A stretch of DNA of 10,825 nt from an uncultured Lachnospiraceae bacterium. GTDB taxonomy: Bacteria; Bacillota; Clostridia; Lachnospirales; Lachnospiraceae. The first letter of the stretch is position 1. Each line of letters begins with the position of its first letter. Shown here piece by piece: positions 1-7,107 of this stretch. Made by a program: the position numbers and the translations under genes. The notes beneath the pieces are model-generated. The model had not been told where the DNA came from and made no database searches. It saw only the letters and a program-made list of their open reading frames with translations. The stretch covers positions 1 through 10,825 of the forward strand of contig CACYEU010000221.1 of assembly GCA_902773445.1 (NCBI GenBank), given 5' to 3'.

Positions 1-984
1 GCAAGCTCTGTCGATATTACAAGCGGTGAGAAGATGACCAGTGTCTCCAAAGCGATCCTCGGCGCATCGCAGGACATCTATTGCAATACAAAGAATCTTT
101 ATATTGCAAGTCTCGATTATACGACTGAGAGCGGGGCGACAAAACTGATCAGAGCCGGGCTTAACAACGGTGAGCTGAAGTTTACAGCGGCCGGAAAAGT
201 GCGCGGACATATCATCGGTCAGTTTGCGATGGATGAGAGCGACGGCTATTTCAGGATCGCGACGACAGCGAATAAGAACGGACATGATGTGAACAATCTC
301 TACGTACTCAACAGCAAGCTGGAGGAAGTCGGCAGCGTCAAAGGGTTCGCGCGCAATGAGTCGATCAAAGCGGTCAGATTCATCGGCGACCGTGCCTATG
401 TGATCACCTATGAACAGATCGATCCGCTGTTTGTGCTCGATTTAAGCGACCCGCAGGATCCGGCGATCGACGGTGAAGTGAAGATCAGCGGTTTTTCGAC
501 ACTGCTTGTTCCGACCGAAGATAACAAGCTTGTCGGTATCGGATACGCGACAAAAGACAACGGATACGGAGGACAGATGGAGGCCGGGGTCAAACTTGCC
601 CTGTTCGATGTCAGTGATCCGTCGAAACCGGCTGTTGTCGATGAGAAAGAGTTCCCCGACATGATCAGCGAAGCGCAATACGACCATCATGCTCTGCTTC
701 AGAATAACGAGAAAGGATATCTGGCGATCCCGTATGAATTTGATATAATGACGGACGAAATCGTTGTTGAAGATGCCGAAGAACGGAAAGCGACGGACAT
801 GCCGCCTGAAAAACCGGACAGAACCGGCGGAGGTGTGCTGGTCTTCAGAACCGGCGATCAGATCGATATTGTCGAAGACCATGTGATCGAAGGCGATGCC
901 GGCATCAGGCGGTGCATCTGTATCGACGACTATATTTATTCGGTCAGTGATGCCGATGAGATCATCGGATTTGAGATGAAATAA
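1..984 (+). CDS. Secreted beta-propeller domain protein, C-terminal part (5' end outside window)
   Basis: The frame is open from base 1 with no stop upstream of the first in-frame ATG at 34, so this is the last ~327 residues of a longer protein. It matches the bacterial 'beta propeller domain' family (PF09826): the hallmark blades VLDLSDPQDPAI and ALFDVSDPSKPAV appear, with the family's typical LVGIGYATKDNG segment between them and YDHHALL plus a LAIPYEF strand after. Such proteins are usually exported, with a signal peptide or lipobox at the N-terminus, which is not visible here. Their biochemical role is not established. The C-terminus ends on a final propeller strand (CICIDDYIYSVSDADEIIGFE). 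A hairpin terminator follows 40 nt later, so the gene seems transcriptionally separate from what follows. The fold call is strong; the function is unknown. Confidence 0.88.
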   Translation, partial: ASSVDITSGEKMTSVSKAILGASQDIYCNTKNLYIASLDYTTESGATKLIRAGLNNGELKFTAAGKVRGHIIGQFAMDESDGYFRIATTANKNGHDVNNLYVLNSKLEEVGSVKGFARNESIKAVRFIGDRAYVITYEQIDPLFVLDLSDPQDPAIDGEVKISGFSTLLVPTEDNKLVGIGYATKDNGYGGQMEAGVKLALFDVSDPSKPAVVDEKEFPDMISEAQYDHHALLQNNEKGYLAIPYEFDIMTDEIVVEDAEERKATDMPPEKPDRTGGGVLVFRTGDQIDIVEDHVIEGDAGIRRCICIDDYIYSVSDADEIIGFEMK

Positions 985-1023
985 GCCCGGTCATCGATCC
1001 GGAATCGATAACAGGAAATCATT

Positions 1024-1056
1024 GCAGGCGGCACAGATTGTGCCGCCTGTCTTTGC
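1024..1056 (+). terminator. Probable intrinsic terminator of the beta-propeller gene
   Basis: Positions 1025-1035 pair perfectly with 1039-1049 (GC-rich 11-bp stem, loop gat), with a further G-U closing pair at 1024/1050. The stem is followed by ctttgctgc, so the T-tract is short and weak. Its place between a gene end and a new ribozyme leader supports termination. The weak T-run is the reason for moderate confidence. Confidence 0.55.
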
Positions 1057-1068
1057 TGCAACTGTATA

Positions 1069-1097
1069 TTGTATATTGGGTCCGAAAGTGGTAATAT
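1069..1097 (+). promoter_or_regulatory. Candidate weak promoter for the ribozyme-led operon
   Basis: A possible -35 ttgtat (1069-1074) is followed after 17 nt by taatat (1092-1097), preceded by tgg, which fits an extended -10 (TGn). An alternative -10, tataaa, lies at 1095-1100. Transcription would begin near 1104, about 40 nt ahead of the ribozyme cleavage site. The -35 match is poor. The call rests on position as much as on sequence. Confidence 0.35.
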
Positions 1098-1136
1098 AAA
1101 TAAAATGGGTTTTTCTGAGCAGGAGGCAGACAGAAG

Positions 1137-1265
1137 ACCTATAGCGCCAGGACCGTAATAGGTTGACGAGGATGGCAGTTATCGAAAGACTCGGCGGGTG
1201 CTGCCACGGCGTATGCGGGTCGTCAGGAAGAAAGCAAAAAGCAGAATCAACACTGTAACAGAGGT
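1137..1265 (+). ncRNA. glmS ribozyme: glmS ribozyme (glucosamine-6-phosphate-activated self-cleaving riboswitch)
   Basis: The core matches the glmS ribozyme consensus (RF00234) in order. The cleavage-site motif a|gcgcc puts the scissile bond between 1143 and 1144. ttgacgagg follows at 1163-1171, ttatcga at 1179-1185 and tcggcgggtgc at 1191-1201. A P2 stem pairs ggcag (1174-1178) with ctgcc (1201-1205), and cgcc just after the cleavage site (1145-1148) is complementary to ggcg at 1193-1196, as in the nested pseudoknot core. The downstream caggaagaaagc and aaagcagaatcaa segments resemble the 3' domain. Known function: GlcN-6-P acts as cofactor for cleavage, and the downstream RNA with its 5'-OH end is then degraded (RNase J1 in Bacillus). 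The unusual point is the gene behind it: not glmS but an acetyltransferase-nagB-glmM operon. The outer boundaries are approximate. Confidence 0.93.
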
Positions 1266-1290
1266 TCTTCCGCCGCATCAATACATTTAT

Positions 1291-1297
1291 AAAGGAG
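1291..1297 (+). promoter_or_regulatory. Ribosome binding site fixing the acetyltransferase start at 1303
   Basis: aaaggag sits 5 nt before the ATG at 1303. An in-frame ATG at 1198 would add 35 residues, but those bases are the ribozyme core and no SD precedes them, so the 1303 start is preferred. Confidence 0.85.
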
Positions 1298-1302
1298 TCA
1301 GT

Positions 1303-1956
1303 ATGTATACAATTAACGATCTTTATGATCTTGATCACACACTGGCCGCTGAGTATCTGCGCGGGTTTACATATCCGTGGGAGGCTCTTGCGGGCATTAA
1401 AGATTTCATTCTTGAGCTTGGGCCGACTCTCGGTCCGGATTATGAAGAACGCGCCGAGCATGTATGGGTCCATAAAACCGCCAAAGTATTCGAATCGGCT
1501 TATCTCGGAGCACCGTGCATCATCGGACCGGAGACAGAGGTCCGGCACTGTGCGTTTATCAGAGGTTCCGCGCTGGTAGGAGCTAACTGTGTTGTCGGCA
1601 ATTCAGTCGAACTGAAGAATGTCATTCTGTTCGATCATGTCCAGACACCGCATTACAACTATGTCGGCGATTCGATTCTCGGTTATTACAGCCATATGGG
1701 CGCTGGTTCGATCACATCCAACGTCAAGAGCGATAAGCAGCTTGTCGTTGTGCACGGTGACGAGGATATCGAGACAGGGATCAAGAAGTTTGGCGCCATG
1801 CTCGGCAATTATGTCGAGGTCGGCTGCAATGCGGTCTGCAATCCCGGAACTGTGATCGGACAGCATTCAATTGTCTATCCGACATCATGTGTACGCGGCG
1901 TTGTACCGGCAGAGTCGATTTATAAAAACAATGGTGAGATCATAGCAAAGAAATAA
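1303..1956 (+). CDS. Stand-alone GlmU-type glucosamine-1-phosphate N-acetyltransferase (left-handed beta-helix)
   Basis: This 217-aa protein corresponds to the C-terminal acetyltransferase half of GlmU, without the N-terminal uridylyltransferase domain (no N-terminal pyrophosphorylase signature). After a ~55-residue helical lead, hexapeptide-repeat sequence runs from about residue 56 to 202 (for example VFESAYLGAPCIIGPETEV). By alignment from memory with E. coli GlmU, its acetyltransferase residues are kept: R87 (R333), K105 in VELKN (K351), catalytic H117 in TPHYNYVGD (H363), Y120 (Y366) and N140 in GAGSITSN (N386). N377 is replaced by H131. The expected reaction is acetyl-CoA plus GlcN-1-P to GlcNAc-1-P in the cytosol. 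It is first in the ribozyme-led operon, 13 nt before nagB. The missing uridylyltransferase must be supplied elsewhere. Genes of this type are sometimes named 'UDP-GlcNAc pyrophosphorylase', which the sequence does not support. The acceptor could be another amino sugar. Confidence 0.85.
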   Translation: MYTINDLYDLDHTLAAEYLRGFTYPWEALAGIKDFILELGPTLGPDYEERAEHVWVHKTAKVFESAYLGAPCIIGPETEVRHCAFIRGSALVGANCVVGNSVELKNVILFDHVQTPHYNYVGDSILGYYSHMGAGSITSNVKSDKQLVVVHGDEDIETGIKKFGAMLGNYVEVGCNAVCNPGTVIGQHSIVYPTSCVRGVVPAESIYKNNGEIIAKK

Positions 1957-1969
1957 GAGGAGAGTAAGT

Positions 1970-2761
1970 ATGAGAATCGTTATTCAGGACAATTATGACA
2001 AGATGTGCCTTTGGGCAGCAAACTATATTGCGGACAAGATCAACAGCCACAAAGAGGACCGTCCGTTCGTTCTCGGCCTTCCGACAGGATCAAGTCCGGT
2101 CGGCGTCTATAAGGAATTGATCAGAAAGAACAAGGCCGGCGAAGTTTCTTTCGCGAACGTCGTGACATTCAATATGGACGAGTATGTCGGACTTCCGCAC
2201 GATCATGAGCAGAGCTACTGGTATTTTATGTACGACAATCTTTTCAACCATCTGGTCGATATGAAACCCGAGAATATCAATATTCCCGACGGCATGGCTG
2301 AAGATCCCGAAGCCGAATGCGCCCGCTATGAGGAGAAGATCGCGTCATACGGCGGCATCGATCTGTTCATGGGCGGCATCGGTGTTGACGGCCACCTGGC
2401 TTTCAATGAACCCTACACGAGCCTGTCTTCACGCACCGGCGTGCGCGCGCTGACGACTGATACAAAGATCGTCAATTCTCGCTTCTTCGGCAATGATCCG
2501 GGAAAAGTTCCCTCGACGGCACTGTCTGTCGGTATCGGTACTGTGACCGACTCCAGGGAAGTTCTGATCCTGATCTCCGGACACAACAAGGCACGCGCTC
2601 TTGCGGCGACTGTTGAAGGCGGTATTTCCCAGAAATGGACCTGCAGCGCGCTTCAGATGCACAACGGCGCGATCATCGCCTGCGATGAGGAAGCCTGCGG
2701 CGAACTGACTGTCGATACCTACAAGTATTTTCTGGATATCGAAAGGGGTGAGCGTCTGTAA
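1970..2761 (+). CDS. nagB: Glucosamine-6-phosphate deaminase/isomerase (NagB family), probably acting biosynthetically
   Basis: The protein is 263 aa, full length for NagB (E. coli 266). NagB interconverts GlcN-6-P with fructose-6-P plus ammonia in the cytosol. Visible signatures are the phosphate loop LPTGSSPVGVY (37-47), FNMDEYVGL with catalytic D70 (E. coli D72), GIGVDGHLAFNEP with D140, H142 and E147 (E. coli D141, H143, E148), and the conserved SRFFGND (170-176). All catalytic residues are intact. At the E. coli GlcNAc-6-P allosteric site, R158 aligns with G157 and K160 with R159, so GlcNAc-6-P activation is probably lost. An SD (agaggag, from 1955) precedes the ATG; the gene overlaps glmM by 1 nt (taATG), implying translational coupling. 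Placed behind a GlcN-6-P-sensing ribozyme that represses it when GlcN-6-P is abundant, it makes most sense as a GlcN-6-P producer, replacing GlmS. That direction is inference. Confidence 0.94.
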   Translation: MRIVIQDNYDKMCLWAANYIADKINSHKEDRPFVLGLPTGSSPVGVYKELIRKNKAGEVSFANVVTFNMDEYVGLPHDHEQSYWYFMYDNLFNHLVDMKPENINIPDGMAEDPEAECARYEEKIASYGGIDLFMGGIGVDGHLAFNEPYTSLSSRTGVRALTTDTKIVNSRFFGNDPGKVPSTALSVGIGTVTDSREVLILISGHNKARALAATVEGGISQKWTCSALQMHNGAIIACDEEACGELTVDTYKYFLDIERGERL

Positions 2762-4107
2762 TGGGTAAATATTTCGGAACCGACGGATTCCGGGGTGGCG
2801 CCAATGAGACGCTGACATTCCGGCATGCCGTTAAGATCGGCCGTTTTCTCGGCTGGTATTACGGCGCGAGACTTGGCAAGAAAGCTGATATTCTGATCGG
2901 CAAAGACACAAGACGTTCGAGCTATATGTTTGAGTATGCTCTCTGCACAGGACTGATGGCTTCAGGCGCTGATGCCTATATCATGCATGTCACGACGACT
3001 CCGTCGGTCGCCTATACGACCAGAGTCGATGATTTCGACTGCGGCATCATGATCTCAGCGTCGCATAATCCGTTTTCAGACAACGGCATCAAACTGCTCA
3101 ATGCAAACGGCGAGAAGATGGATGAGGAGACGATCCTCAAAGTCGAGGAGTTTCTCGATGACAAGATCGATGTCCCGGTCGCGAGCGGACGTGATATCGG
3201 ACGGACAGTCGACTATGTCGAAGGCCGCAACCGTTATATCGGCTATCTGATCGGACTGTCAAAGTATAGTTTCAGAGGCAAGAAAGTCGGCCTGGACTGC
3301 GCGAACGGAGCATCGTGGTCGATTGCGAAAGCAGTCTTCAACGCACTTGGCGCAAAGACTTATGTTATCAACGACGAGCCGGACGGCTACAATATCAACA
3401 CCGACTGCGGAAGCACACATATCGAGCATTTGCAGCAGTTTGTCCTTGACAACGGGCTGGATGTCGGATTTGCCTATGACGGCGATGCTGACCGCTGTCT
3501 GTGTGTCGATGAAAAAGGCAATATCGTCACCGGCGATCACATCCTGTACATTTACGGATGTTATCTGAAAGAGCGCGACAAACTGTTCGGCAATAAGATC
3601 GTGACGACAGTCATGAGCAATTTCGGTCTCTACAAGGCTCTCGACAAAGTCGGGATCGACTATGACAAGACGAAAGTCGGCGACAAGTATGTCTATGAAG
3701 ACATGAGTGATAACGGTTACCGGATCGGCGGAGAGCAGAGCGGTCATATCATCTTTACAAAATACGCAACGACCGGCGACGGGATCCTGACATCGCTGAA
3801 GATGATGGAAGTCATGATCGCAAAGGATAAACCGCTGAGTGAACTTGCCGCACCGGTCAAGTTCTATCCGCAGGTCCTCAAAAATGTCAGGGTCAAGAGC
3901 AAACCCGATGCGCAGAACGATCCCGATGTTCAGGCAGCAGTTAAAAAGGTTGCCGAAGAACTCGGTGACGACGGCCGCATTCTCGTGCGCGAGTCCGGTA
4001 CAGAACCGGTCATCCGCGTGATGGTCGAGGCCGGAAGCAATGAGATCTGCGAGAAATATGTTGACAGTGTCATCGATGTCATAAAGGCGAAGGGACATAT
4101 CGAATAG
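2761..4107 (+). CDS. glmM: Phosphoglucosamine mutase (GlmM-type alpha-D-phosphohexomutase)
   Basis: The 448-aa protein has all four phosphohexomutase loops at normal positions and family length (~445): N-terminal YFGTDGFRG (4-12), catalytic phosphoserine loop SASHNPFSDNGIK with S101 (99-111), metal loop DGDADR with D240, D242 and D244, sugar-binding GGEQSGH (323-329) and C-terminal phosphate loop RESGTEPVIRVM (410-421). The FGTDGFRG start and GEQSGH loop favour GlmM over phosphomannomutase/phosphoglucomutase, as do its neighbours. Reaction: GlcN-6-P to GlcN-1-P, via a glucosamine-1,6-bisphosphate intermediate, in the UDP-GlcNAc and peptidoglycan precursor route. The start overlaps the nagB stop; the SD-like gaaagggg lies at 2740-2747. 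The FHA-ABC gene begins 4 nt after its stop. Confidence 0.92.
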   Translation: MGKYFGTDGFRGGANETLTFRHAVKIGRFLGWYYGARLGKKADILIGKDTRRSSYMFEYALCTGLMASGADAYIMHVTTTPSVAYTTRVDDFDCGIMISASHNPFSDNGIKLLNANGEKMDEETILKVEEFLDDKIDVPVASGRDIGRTVDYVEGRNRYIGYLIGLSKYSFRGKKVGLDCANGASWSIAKAVFNALGAKTYVINDEPDGYNINTDCGSTHIEHLQQFVLDNGLDVGFAYDGDADRCLCVDEKGNIVTGDHILYIYGCYLKERDKLFGNKIVTTVMSNFGLYKALDKVGIDYDKTKVGDKYVYEDMSDNGYRIGGEQSGHIIFTKYATTGDGILTSLKMMEVMIAKDKPLSELAAPVKFYPQVLKNVRVKSKPDAQNDPDVQAAVKKVAEELGDDGRILVRESGTEPVIRVMVEAGSNEICEKYVDSVIDVIKAKGHIE

Positions 4108-4111
4108 GCTT

Positions 4112-5686
4112 ATGAAATACTGCCCGAACTGTGGAGCATCAAATAAAGATCAGGCGCACTTCTGCACAAACTGCGGAAGTGCGCTTATGTCTGTCAGAAG
4201 ACACGCTGAAGACAGAGGCGACGAGACGATCCTGTTCAGCGATGTGGCCGGACGGCGCCGTCAGGCTCCGGCAGGCAATGCCCCAAACGGCAGTGCCCAG
4301 CTGATCTTTCTGGATTTTGACGGAAGACTGACGACGATCCCTCTTGAGAGCAAAAGGATCTGGCTGTTCGGAAGAATCACACAGCATAACAAGCCGGACT
4401 TCGGGACAACGTCTCCGATCGTCAGCCGCGAACAGGGTGTCTTCATCAAGACAGAAAACGGATGGATCTTCAGAGATTACAACAAGAAGAACAGTACATT
4501 TCTCAATGATACGAAGCTGAACGGCCAGGAAGTCCATTTGCGCAATCTCGATGTCTTAAAGGTCGATTCCGACCTCACACATAATCCCAACGCGCACGGC
4601 GTTTGCATGGTGTTCCTGACGACTCCGACACTCGGCCGGTGGAAGGCAGTCGGATTGTCTGACGTCTTACGGATCGGACGCGGCACCAATAACGATATTC
4701 AGATACCTGAACCGTATATTTCCTGGCATCACTGCGAGATCCGCACTGACGGCACCGGCTGTCGGATCATTGATCTGAACAGCCTGTCGGGGACATGGGT
4801 CAACGGAAAGCGTATTCGCGAAAAGGTGCTGCGTGAAAAAGACATCATCAGTATCTGCGACCGGTATTTTATCTACACAGACAACACGCTGATCTACAAC
4901 GAGACCTCTTCGCGAAGCGGAGTGCTTCTCAAGGCGCATATCAACAAGAAAACAGTCGCGGGCAACAAAGTTCTGCTGCGCGATATCGATATTGAGATCA
5001 ACAAAGGAGAGATGGTTGCTCTGCTCGGGGGATCCGGCGCAGGCAAGACAACGCTGATGGACTGCCTCAACGGTATGAACACCAAGGGAGTCGACGGCGA
5101 TATCCGGTTTGAAGGGGAGGATCTCGTCAGAAACTTCGGGCGGTTCAAATATATGATCGCCAGCGTCCCGCAGCAGTCGACATTCCATGACAAGCTGACT
5201 GTTGAACGGGAGATGACGATCGCCGCCCAGCTCAGACTTCCCGACGATACGACAAAAACGGAGATCAAAGCTGCTGTCGACCGTGTCATCAAACAGCTCG
5301 GACTCAGTCCGAGGCGCAGGACAAGGATCTGTAAGTGCAGCGGAGGCGAGCAGAAGCGTGTCAATATCGGTATGGATCTGGTGGCTTCAAAGAAGCTGTA
5401 CTGTCTCGACGAACCGGATGCCGGACTTGATTCCAATTCGATCCGGGAGTTGTTCGGATTCCTCAAAAAGATGGCGGAAGAAGACGGCAAGACATTTATC
5501 ATTATCATCCACAATATTGCCGAGATCGACATGTTCGATAAAGTCATTATGCTCGGCAAGAAGAATGATGTCGGACGTCTTGCATGTATGGGGACACCGC
5601 AGCAGGTCAGAGATCATTTCGGATGCGAGATCAGCGGAGCATACAAGCTGCTTGCAGACGATCCGGGGAAATATATCCGTGATTAG
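4112..5686 (+). CDS. Zinc ribbon - FHA - FHA - ABC transporter ATPase (Rv1747-like)
   Basis: The 524-aa protein is modular. Residues 1-25 are a zinc ribbon (C4, C7, C18, C21). FHA1 spans ~62-155 (FGR at 86-88, SRE at 105-107, NST at 127-129), somewhat degenerate because the usual SRxH His is Q108. FHA2 spans ~176-256 (IGRGTNNDI at 188-196, SWHH at 204-207, NSLSGTWVNGK at 223-233). The ABCG-like ATPase spans ~270-500: Walker A GGSGAGKTT (306-314), Q-loop Q354, signature CSGGEQKR (409-416), Walker B LYCLDEP (429-435) and switch H467. FHA domains bind phosphothreonine, so control by a Ser/Thr kinase is likely; no kinase gene is in the window. Mycobacterial Rv1747 (two FHAs, ABC and membrane domain in one chain, a PknF substrate) is the closest architecture I know. 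Here the permease is the next gene, 9 nt downstream. No clear SD is seen (gaagg lies 18 nt upstream), so translation may be coupled to glmM. The transported substrate is unknown. Confidence 0.9.
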   Translation: MKYCPNCGASNKDQAHFCTNCGSALMSVRRHAEDRGDETILFSDVAGRRRQAPAGNAPNGSAQLIFLDFDGRLTTIPLESKRIWLFGRITQHNKPDFGTTSPIVSREQGVFIKTENGWIFRDYNKKNSTFLNDTKLNGQEVHLRNLDVLKVDSDLTHNPNAHGVCMVFLTTPTLGRWKAVGLSDVLRIGRGTNNDIQIPEPYISWHHCEIRTDGTGCRIIDLNSLSGTWVNGKRIREKVLREKDIISICDRYFIYTDNTLIYNETSSRSGVLLKAHINKKTVAGNKVLLRDIDIEINKGEMVALLGGSGAGKTTLMDCLNGMNTKGVDGDIRFEGEDLVRNFGRFKYMIASVPQQSTFHDKLTVEREMTIAAQLRLPDDTTKTEIKAAVDRVIKQLGLSPRRRTRICKCSGGEQKRVNIGMDLVASKKLYCLDEPDAGLDSNSIRELFGFLKKMAEEDGKTFIIIIHNIAEIDMFDKVIMLGKKNDVGRLACMGTPQQVRDHFGCEISGAYKLLADDPGKYIRD

Positions 5687-5695
5687 AGGCACACG

Positions 5696-6544
5696 ATGAA
5701 AGCATTCAAACAGTGGTGGATCGAGACAAAAGCATATTACTATATCCTTATCAGCGACACAGTGAAGTTTCTGATCTCGCTGATCTTTCCGCTTGCCGCG
5801 GCGGCCGCGATCGTACTGATCGCGAGCAAGGACATGTATAAATATGCCGACCCGACCAAGACAGGGTGCTTTTTCATAACATGCGCGGCGATCTGGGGCG
5901 GACTGTTCAATTCGATCCAGATCATTGCAAGCGAGCGTGCCAATATTAAGCGCGAGATGGTCAACGGTCTGAAACCCCGCTGTTATACCGCATCCCGCGC
6001 GGTACTGCAGTTTGTGCTTTGTTTTCTGCAGAGCATGATGCTCACAGCGGCTTTCGTCGGAATGGACCGAGTCTCAAAAGGGACAATGCCCAAAGACGGC
6101 ATTATCTTCGGAAACACTCTCATCGAATTCTTCATCGGAGTCTTTTTGCTGATGTACGCGACCGATATGATGGGCATGTTCGTTTCAAGCCTCGTTAAGA
6201 CAGTCGAGTCCGGAACGGCGATCGCCCCCTACATTCTGATCGCGCAGCTGATCTTTTCCGGAGCATTTCTCGAATTAAAAGGAGTCTTCAAAAAGATCTC
6301 CACTGTCATGCTCAGCCGCTGGGGAATGGAATCATTCGGAAGTACATGCCGCCTGAACAAGATGGATCTGAAGATCGTCACAGAGCTTCCCAAGGGGATC
6401 ACGCTCGAAAAAGAAGCGGATGCGATGTATAAAGCGACGGCGGGGCATCTCTGGAAAGTCTGGATCGTTTTGCTTGTGTTTATTATCGTTTTCATAATCG
6501 GCAGCAATCTGGCGATTCACAGGGTATCGAAGGATACCCGGTAA
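5696..6544 (+). CDS. ABC-2/ABCG-type transporter permease
   Basis: The 282-aa integral membrane protein has about six hydrophobic segments (~21-43, 56-77, 99-121, 138-162, 175-193, 252-273). It carries two ABCG-type hallmarks: the intracellular-loop motif SERANIKREM (79-88) after helix 2, and RWGMESF (208-214) in the loop before the last helix, matching the ABCG 'RW-x-x-E' region. SD agagg lies at 5685-5689, 6 nt before the ATG, partly in the stop of the ATPase gene. It should dimerise and pair with the upstream FHA-ABC ATPase to form a full exporter. The loop between helices 5 and 6 (~194-250) is charged and shorter than in eukaryotic ABCG proteins. The substrate cannot be read from the sequence. 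Confidence 0.87.
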   Translation: MKAFKQWWIETKAYYYILISDTVKFLISLIFPLAAAAAIVLIASKDMYKYADPTKTGCFFITCAAIWGGLFNSIQIIASERANIKREMVNGLKPRCYTASRAVLQFVLCFLQSMMLTAAFVGMDRVSKGTMPKDGIIFGNTLIEFFIGVFLLMYATDMMGMFVSSLVKTVESGTAIAPYILIAQLIFSGAFLELKGVFKKISTVMLSRWGMESFGSTCRLNKMDLKIVTELPKGITLEKEADAMYKATAGHLWKVWIVLLVFIIVFIIGSNLAIHRVSKDTR

Positions 6545-6565
6545 AAAGAGGGAACATTTGATGCT

Positions 6566-6572
6566 AAAGGAG
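6566..6572 (+). promoter_or_regulatory. Ribosome binding site for the small two-helix zinc-ribbon gene
   Basis: aaaggag is followed by two adjacent in-frame ATG codons at 6577 and 6580. The spacing is 4 nt to the first and 7 nt to the second, so the second start is favoured slightly. Confidence 0.7.
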
Positions 6573-6579
6573 AATTATG

Positions 6580-7092
6580 ATGAGCAATAATGAGACGAAT
6601 GACAAAAAGTATTTAAAGCCGTTAGGCTGCAAAACAGAATCGGGCCTTGTCGGCGTTTTCAAAGGCATCGCAGTTCTGATCTGGACTGTCGGAATCATTG
6701 CGGGCATTGTGGAAGCAATCGCGCTCAACCAGGCGTTTGATTCATTCTATTACAGTGGCGGAGGCGGACAGGGGATCCTTGTGATGTTCATTATATGGAT
6801 CGGAGCAGGCGTGTCGGGATTGATGCCCTATTCTCTGGCGATCATTATCAGTTCACTGCAGACGATTCAGAATCAGGGTTATGAGATCACTGATCAGAAG
6901 CCTGAGAATGCGATGGTCGTGATTCCGAAAAAGGCAGCGGAAGAAGTGAAAAAAGCAGAGAAGGAACCAGTACTGCCGGCAGAGCAGCCGAAAAAAGACG
7001 AACCGGTTTCAGGCGGATTCTGCCCGGTCTGCGGAAAACCGTTGTCACCGAATGCAAGATTCTGTAACGGATGCGGTACAAAAGTTCAGTAA
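6580..7092 (+). CDS. Small membrane protein with two helices and a C-terminal zinc ribbon
   Basis: The 170-aa protein (171 if translation begins at 6577) is not a family I recognise by name. A polar N-terminus is followed by two hydrophobic helices (~27-49 and 65-91) joined by a glycine-rich loop (YSGGGGQG). A charged Lys/Glu/Pro linker (~110-143) follows, then a C-terminal zinc ribbon with C148, C151, C162 and C165 in CPVCGKPL-type context. The spacing x2-x10-x2 is identical to that in the neighbouring proteins, but here the ribbon is at the other end. Both termini should be cytosolic. It lies 35 nt after the permease gene and 15 nt before the next ribbon gene, with no terminator between, so it is probably co-transcribed with the exporter. 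It could be an accessory or assembly subunit; that is inference. Confidence 0.83.
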   Translation: MSNNETNDKKYLKPLGCKTESGLVGVFKGIAVLIWTVGIIAGIVEAIALNQAFDSFYYSGGGGQGILVMFIIWIGAGVSGLMPYSLAIIISSLQTIQNQGYEITDQKPENAMVVIPKKAAEEVKKAEKEPVLPAEQPKKDEPVSGGFCPVCGKPLSPNARFCNGCGTKVQ

Positions 7093-7107
7093 TGAGGGCA
7101 GGATGTT

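Noticed and set aside
1198..1302. N-terminal extension of the acetyltransferase from the ATG at 1198
   Set aside because: These bases are the ribozyme 3' half, the predicted residues are basic and unlike the family, and a good SD sits right before 1303.
3259..4098. 279-codon antisense ORF opposite glmM (and similar ones at 4894-5559 and 442-882)
   Set aside because: No SD and no recognisable family. The sense strand has complete catalytic motifs, and long antisense frames are expected with this codon use.
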